Below are positions 47,362-52,500 of a stretch of DNA of 52,500 nucleotides, in pieces. The notes under the pieces were generated by a model, which saw only the letters and a list, made by a program, of their open reading frames with translations, ran no database searches and was not told the origin of the DNA. Within the stretch, counting starts at the first letter, position 1, and each line of letters starts with the position of its first letter. A program made the position numbers and the translations under genes. The stretch is taken from NCBI GenBank assembly GCA_963575745.1, contig CAUYUJ010000882.1, forward strand, positions 1 through 52,500, read 5' to 3'. This DNA is from Prorocentrum cordatum. Lineage: Eukaryota; Sar; Dinophyceae; Prorocentrales; Prorocentraceae.

Positions 47362-47800
47362 CCCTAGACGCCGCGTCGGTTTCGACCCCGCAGCTCTTTA
47401 CGGTGGCGAACTGCTCTCAGCGATGTCGCGGCGGCGACCCCAGCGACACGCTTGATCTGCGGGGCGAGAGCGAACCTCTTCCGCTCAAAGCTGGGCGGGC
47501 TACGCACCGCTTGAATTGGGGAGACAGGGCACAGGACGGCGGGGCCTCAGGCGGCCGGAGCGGGCGGAGCCCGGAGTGCAGGCGGTGCCGAAGTGCGACC
47601 CCAGCGACACGCCATATACCCTGCAGGCGGATGGCGTGTCGCTCCGCTGCGCGGGGCGGGAGGCTCGGAGCAGCTCGGGACGCTGGCGGTCGGGGCCCGG
47701 GGCGCGGATCCTGGAACCCGGGGGCCTCCCCCGAGGACGGGAGGGAGGCCTTCCTCGTGAGCCTTTTCATCGACTGCTACTCCTCCCCCTTACTGAGCCT
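47362..47800. repeat. Dispersed blocks, including partial repeat F
   Basis: 47455-47520 resembles 22955-23015 (GAGAGCGAACCTCTTCCGC); 47595-47710 is a partial repeat F copy (GCTCCGCTGCGCGGGGCGGG). No gene. Confidence 0.55.
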
Positions 47801-48147
47801 CCTCCTCCTCCTCCTCCGCCTCCTCCTCTTCTTATTATTAATGTTCGCATTCGTATTCATATCAGCATGCTTATTATGATGTTTATGTGCATGATTATTA
47901 TTATTCGCATGTTCTTATTACTCTTCATATTATTATTATTAGTTTTATTATTCTTATGATCATCATTCTTACTATTGTTATCACGGTTGGCATTCTCAAT
48001 ATTATAATGATTATATTCATGATTATTCCTACTCCTCATGCTATTATTATTCTTGGTATTCCTCCTCCTCCTCCTCCTCCGCCGAGCCTCCTCCTCCTCC
48101 TCCTCCGCCGAGCCTCCTCCTCCTCCTCCTCCTCCTCCTCCTCCTCG
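47801..48147 (+). repeat. (CTC)n split by an AT-rich trinucleotide tract
   Basis: CTC tracts at 47800-47830 and 48060-48147 enclose about 230 bases of imperfect ATT/ATG/TTC trinucleotides. The right CTC tract is GAG in the orientation of the retrotransposon and forms its apparent 3' tail. Confidence 0.85.
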
Positions 48148-48178
48148 CACGTAGCCCAGGAAAGTCCACAAGTCATCA

Positions 48179-51100
48179 TCACTCTACATCAGCCTGCTGA
48201 AGCATCTGGGCTCGAGCTGCCCGAGCAGAAATTACCAGAGCCTGAGAAGAGCAACGACGGTGAGCATTGTACAGGTAGAATGCAATTACAATACGTTGGG
48301 CTGCCAGATCCCGCTCATCATCTGTAAGCGAGCGAGCGAGGGCGAGCCGAGAATCGAGATGCACTGGGAGGGGTTTGTCAGGATGCCAGACTTGGTGGAC
48401 AGCACCCCAAAGCCACGGGCAGCACATATAATGAGCCTGGCTGTCCTCACCTTCCTCCTCAGAACACCCGAAGAGACACATGCAGCGCTTCTGAGACATC
48501 CTCCGCTCCGTCACCCACCCACCCGCCAGAGTCTTTACAATGCACATCTGCCAAGACGGAGGCGCGCTCAACATTCGGGCTCGAAGAGCGGGCCAGTCAA
48601 TGGCTTTCATGGCACGGGCAGAGGGAGGCCTCGAGGCCCACGAAGAAATACGCCGTTTGATGGTGTCCGATAGGCAGTCCTGATACAGACTCGCACCCAA
48701 GGAACGGCCAAAAACTCTCTGGACCTGGACCCGCGGATTCAACTCTTGGGCTTCCTTCAAAGCAAGCTTAGCACGAGCCACAGGGGCCCGCAGCCAATCA
48801 TTCTCGACAAATCCTGCTGCAGCCTCGGCCAGTTCCTGCACAAAGGCCCTACGCTGCCAGAACGGAGGTGACCAACTGTTGCGAGTCCAGAGCACGATGG
48901 GGAGAGAGCTCCTAGCCTTCTTCTGTAGGCGGCAGAACAGGGGCCTCCAGTTCTTGATGGTGGTGGCCGCAGCTCGCCACAGGGTCGCCGTAGCCTGCAC
49001 CTCGAGCGACAATGGGCGAACCTTGGCCCAAGTCCTGAGAGCGAGGAGGTCCTGGAGCGGGAAGGTGCAAGGAGGGAGGTGAAGAACTTTGTGCAAGGCC
49101 CACGACTCCCATCGCGCCACATGCTTTGGGAGAGGGGCAAGTTGGCAGAGGTAGGAGAACTTGGAGACAGCACGAGAGTTATAAAGCTGAATGGCGACCG
49201 AGGGGGCGGCCTGCTGCTTTGTTATCGCGTGCGCAACCTCCACCCACTCCCGAAACATCCTCGACCACATCTCCATATTCGCAGCAGGGCCAATCCACAC
49301 CCCGAGATATTCTGCCATGGCGGCGACAGGCATGCTTTTCCAGCTCGGGACATGTACCGCTAGCAGAGCTTCAATTGACTTCCTCAGTTCTGGCGAGAAC
49401 TCCGCTTCCAGCGGGACAATGCAGCACTTTGGTATTTTTAATTGAAGCCCCGCAAGGACTTCGGCTGCATAAAAAACACCATGCACTCTCTTAAGAGCCT
49501 TGACTTCCGAGAGAGCTAAACCCACATCGTCCGCACACACGCCTGACTCCGATCCTGGCGAGAGGGCAAGGCGCTTCCTGAGGGCCCTCAGGAGGGGGTC
49601 CATTGAGAAGGCCCACAGTGATCCACTGGCAGGGCCCCCCTGCATGGCGCCCGAACAAATCACACAGAAGGCCAGGAGCTGGCCGAGGATCGGAGTTTTC
49701 GCATACGCGAAGGCGTACGTGGCCTGAAAGAACGCCAGGAGACCCGATGGCATTCCCACGATGGAAAGCACTTCCCAAAGGAAACTGTGGGCCAGAGAGG
49801 GGAAGGCATTGCCGAAATCAGCAAGGAAGAGGACGGGGTGATGGACCCTGGCAACGCCGGACATCCCGAGGATCCTGGCCGTAGTATCCAGGAGGGTGAT
49901 GTTCTCCAAAAAAATTCTGCCGACCAGGAAGCCCTTTTGGTCCTCCTGAGCCTGGGAACTCAACATTCTCTTAAACTGGAAGTTGCAGACCGACGAGAGC
50001 ACTTTAATGTCCGTGTTCTTGAGAGCGAGCGGTCTTGTGGCTGCAGGTTCTCTCACAACACACTGACTGTCGTCTTCACGCTTGCCTTTAGGCGCGAAGA
50101 CTAGAATCACATCATTCATATCCGTAGGAGGGGGGGAAGCCAGCCTGGAGGTAGAGGAGGAGGTCGTAAAGAATCTCTGCAGACAATTCGCGCTGCTGCC
50201 ATGCTGCATAGGGAAGGCCGTCAGGGCCTGGAGCGGTGGGCTTCGCTCGCTTCAGCGTCTCCCTGATCTGATTGACCGTGGGTACACTGACATCTGTCCA
50301 GTCAAAAGAAACAGCGTGCTGCGCTAAGTACCTACGGACATGCTGGACAGGGACCTGCCTCCAAGCGAAAACGGGAGCCCAGTGCTGATGCAACGCCGAT
50401 GTCATCGCCTGCGCATCCGACACGACAGCACCATCGGGGCCCACAAGGGCCTGAAGCGGAAGGGACTTCCGCACAGGCGCCCAAAGTTTGGCTCGCCTAC
50501 GCTCCGAGTACATGTGCGATCTTAAACGCTTGCGCTCCTTCTGTGACTCACTAGCCTTCACCGCCGATTCCGCCGAGGCTAATCTGCGCTCTGCGCGCTG
50601 CTGCTGGAGGGCTTCGCATTGACGACGAAACACGACAGCCGACTTCAGACCGACACGACCTTCTCCCTCCAGCGTGATATGCTCGGCGGCGGCAGGAGCA
50701 GTGGCCAGCAACTTCGAGGCAAGACGAGTATCGTTATAGTTAACTGCCCTGGCAACAGATCTGTAAATCAGAAGTTTCGAGTCTAGCTCTGGGGCCGAGT
50801 GTTTGATCAACGCATCCCTGGACATTCGAGCGGCTTCCCGGAGCAGACGTTTATATTCACGCCACCGTGCTATAGTTGGGAGAGAGTAGAGAGGAGAGTG
50901 AGAGATCAGAAGCGAAAGGAAGTGAGAGAAGGATGGGGAGCAGCAGACATGCCTCGGAAGCGGCTGCTCCAGTGGCGGCCGCTGCGGACGCACAGCAAAC
51001 GTCACGCGGACAGGCGCATGGTCAGAAATGCCCTGGCTGTGGAGCTCCTCGGGCTTGTCCATCACCGTGGCCGAGATGCGCCAATTGATGGGCATCCAGC

Positions 51101-51866
51101 CAGGCGACGAGGTGAAAAACTTGTCGAGCTGCGTGAGGCGCTCTCCGTCATGGACGTAGTGCGTCGGCTGCTCAGGATCCAGCTCCACTAGGCCCGCCAG
51201 CGCGTCCAGCCAGAGGTTCCCTCTCTCCCTGTGGCGCGCCTGAGACATGACGCCCTTGTCGATCTCTGGGGTGGCCAGGTACATCGCCGCCCTCTCATGG
51301 AAGTTGAAGTCCCCCATGAGCAGCACAGTGGTGCGCTGCGGGTTTGCCTCAGCTAATTCAGCCTCCGCAGCAATCCTTCTCATCAGCGCCGTCGCCACCG
51401 ACTCGTCCAGGCCGAAGTTGTGGATGTTGTAGACAACGAGCATGCTGTCCTGGGTGCGGGCGCCGTTGGAGTGGGATGCCCTCGCCTTCACCTGCAGGCG
51501 CTGGACATATCCAGGCACAATCACCGTGTGCCTGAGGCGCCCCGCTTCCACAGCTTCGTCAGCCTCCTGTTGAGAGAAGCCAGGAAGGAGAAGGGCCACA
51601 CCACCGGCGTTGTGTCGAGGCACCGACGCGAAGACTGCTGCCTTCCTGTGTGACAGATAGACCTCATGTCGAAGCTCCTCTTCAGTGCCGTGTACTTCTT
51701 GTAATCCAATCATGGTGTGAGGCTTCATCAAGGCTGCCAATCGTCTACATTTCTTTTTCCTGGTCGCAGGAAGGTGATGAAGAAGAGCTCGAGCATTCCA
51801 TGTGATAAAAGAGGGAACCCCTGTGTCATACTGCGAGAGGTCCTCAATCCAAGGCTGCATAATCAT
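48179..51866 (-). CDS. LINE ORF2: endonuclease and reverse transcriptase, one frameshift
   Basis: It starts at ATG 51866 (another in-frame ATG at 51860), one base after the ORF1 stop. Endonuclease motifs of the EEP fold: TWNARAL, GLQEVHG, LLMGDFNFHE, SDHAPV. Reverse transcriptase: AKPTAPGPDGLPYAAW before the break, then LADFGNAFPSL (catalytic Asp), GAMQGGPASGSL, and GVCADDVGLAL, where Cys replaces the usual aromatic residue before ADD. A C-terminal finger has CMCLFGC followed by His and CC. The first frame ends at 50112 and the second is open from before 50130 to 48179; the break coincides with seven G (plus strand 50130-50136). The total length is 3,688 bases, one more than a multiple of three. 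It may be a real indel, an assembly error, or a programmed shift. Confidence 0.88.
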
Positions 51867-51867
51867 A

Positions 51868-52500
51868 TTAAATCTGCCACCGCACTTCCTCCGACGTGTG
51901 AAATATACCGTTGAAGCGCGCCAGCAATGTTTCCTTGTCCAAATTCTTTGAGCGAACCGCTGCATAATTCCAAAGTAACTTCGTCGGGGCATCCTTTTCC
52001 TGTCCGATCTCGAGCTGAACTGCTGGTTGTCCATCCACAAACACGATGCCCTTCGTCCGATCATGTCGCACACGCAGCTCTGCATGTGTTTCACGTACCA
52101 GACCTGCCAACTTCTTGGTTTGAATTTCTCGCCTAACCATTTTGTCACTTTTGTCCAAGCCCACGTAAATGCGCGAACGACCTCCTTCCAGTGTCGGGCA
52201 GCTGAATTGCCTCCATTCATTGTTCTGCCTGAGGAAACGCCGCGCCTGCTTGACTTTGCGCATCCCTGCATTCGCATCCCCTGACATCTGCACCGTGAAT
52301 CGTCGACCAGGCGAATTGCCCAGTACCTTCCACTGATGCTCCTCCATGCCCGCGTCCTGCATCCAGGTCGCCAGCTGTTCCTTGAGAGCGTCCCCTGTGA
52401 CCATGGCCTCCGTATTCGCGATGAAGACCGTGCCATCGGGGTCCCTGTCCCACTCCAGCGCGCTGCCGAAGTCCTTGATGGGGATTGTGGCCTCCGCGAT
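51868..52500 (-). CDS. LINE ORF1, C-terminal part (partial at window edge)
   Basis: The frame is open from the window edge (reading IAEATIPIKDFGSALEW) to TAA at 51868-51870, 211 codons. Segments such as WKVLGNSPGRRFTVQMSG, IYVGLDKSDKMVRREIQ and TKGIVFVDGQPAVQLEIG fit an ORF1-type nucleic-acid-binding protein seen upstream of the endonuclease in dinoflagellate LINEs (recalled, not searched). An internal ATG at 52404 exists, but the open frame continues upstream, so the true start is outside. The stop is followed after one base by the ORF2 ATG (TAATATG), compatible with termination and re-initiation. Confidence 0.78.
   Translation of the reverse strand: MAEATIPIKDFGSALEWDRDPDGTVFIANTEAMVTGDALKEQLATWMQDAGMEEHQWKVLGNSPGRRFTVQMSGDANAGMRKVKQARRFLRQNNEWRQFSCPTLEGGRSRIYVGLDKSDKMVRREIQTKKLAGLVRETHAELRVRHDRTKGIVFVDGQPAVQLEIGQEKDAPTKLLWNYAAVRSKNLDKETLLARFNGIFHTSEEVRWQI

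Larger units (their letters stand above)
48148..52500 (-). mobile_element. Non-LTR (LINE-type) retrotransposon, 5' end outside window
   Basis: Two genes on the minus strand, ORF1 (51868 to the window edge) and ORF2 (48179-51866), with an apurinic-type endonuclease followed by reverse transcriptase and a C-terminal Cys/His finger. After the ORF2 stop only about 30 bases of non-coding sequence precede a GAG microsatellite, which may be the 3' tail, as simple-repeat tails are known for some LINE clades. No long terminal repeats are seen. The whole 4.35 kb is AT-richer and less repetitive than the rest of the window, consistent with a fairly recent insertion. Confidence 0.9.

Noticed and set aside
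51868-52436. The first 190 residues of the 774-codon frame as the LINE protein N-terminus
   Set aside because: That stretch is out of frame with the genuine ORF1; it is Arg/Ser-rich shadow sequence, and the endonuclease proper begins at the ATG at 51866.
1-52500. Dinoflagellate spliced-leader RNA gene or perfect leader relics
   Set aside because: I looked by eye for the leader core CCATTTTGGCTCAAG on both strands and found none; a computed search allowing mismatches could still find degenerate relics.

Overview
This window is almost certainly nuclear DNA of a dinoflagellate with a GC-rich genome (a Prorocentrum- or Polarella-like lineage is a guess). The evidence is coding exons spread thinly through many kilobases of microsatellite; introns that begin GC or GA as well as GT; a dinoflagellate-type non-LTR retrotransposon; an Ala-rich coiled-coil protein of a kind I associate with dinoflagellate genomes; and a calcium-dependent protein kinase. 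I saw no bacterial operons, tRNA, rRNA, CRISPR array or perfect dinoflagellate spliced-leader sequence, though the RNA search was by eye only. Most long open frames here are translated simple repeats and are not genes.

Layout. 1-14.9 kb: simple repeats ((CTC)n, (CAT)n, (ATGCT)n, (CTACAT)n, (CTAAG)n), an eighteen-unit 90-bp satellite (5731-7356), a dispersed composite repeat, two related 730-bp elements with inverted ends, and two or three weak orphan exons. 15.5-32.5 kb, minus strand: one split gene for a CDPK-like kinase. Its N-terminal exons lie near 31.7-32.5 kb, the kinase domain is spread over five exons between 31.1 and 21.6 kb, and the calmodulin-like domain over four exons between 17.9 and 15.5 kb. 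Its introns hold palindromes, foldback elements, nested inverted-repeat elements and CTC tracts. 32.6-44.9 kb: minisatellites, a large inverted array of 18-bp units, a 2.5-kb inverted-end block holding a 32-bp satellite, tandemly repeated exon-like units and foldback elements. 45.0-46.2 kb, minus strand: the coiled-coil gene. 46.2-47.8 kb: foldback and dispersed repeats around a possible Cys/His zinc-binding exon. 48.1-52.5 kb, minus strand: a non-LTR retrotransposon with ORF1 cut by the window edge and ORF2 (endonuclease plus reverse transcriptase) carrying one frameshift in a run of seven G.

The most interesting system is in the kinase gene. Three introns (32294-32473, 30363-30667 and 15753-15916) consist of an inverted-repeat element bounded by a short target-site duplication, and removing element plus one duplicate rebuilds an uninterrupted codon sequence. 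The three elements have unrelated inverted repeats. In two of them the duplicated target is GAGGA, and the duplication itself supplies a GA donor and an AG acceptor; in the third it is GCGAAGGT and supplies a GT donor. This is the signature of introner elements (DNA-transposon-like elements that create introns). The same region has foldback elements nested in one another, one with a perfect 8-bp duplication, and several satellite or microsatellite arrays that lie between inverted terminal repeats, suggesting that inverted-repeat elements both make introns and carry satellites here.
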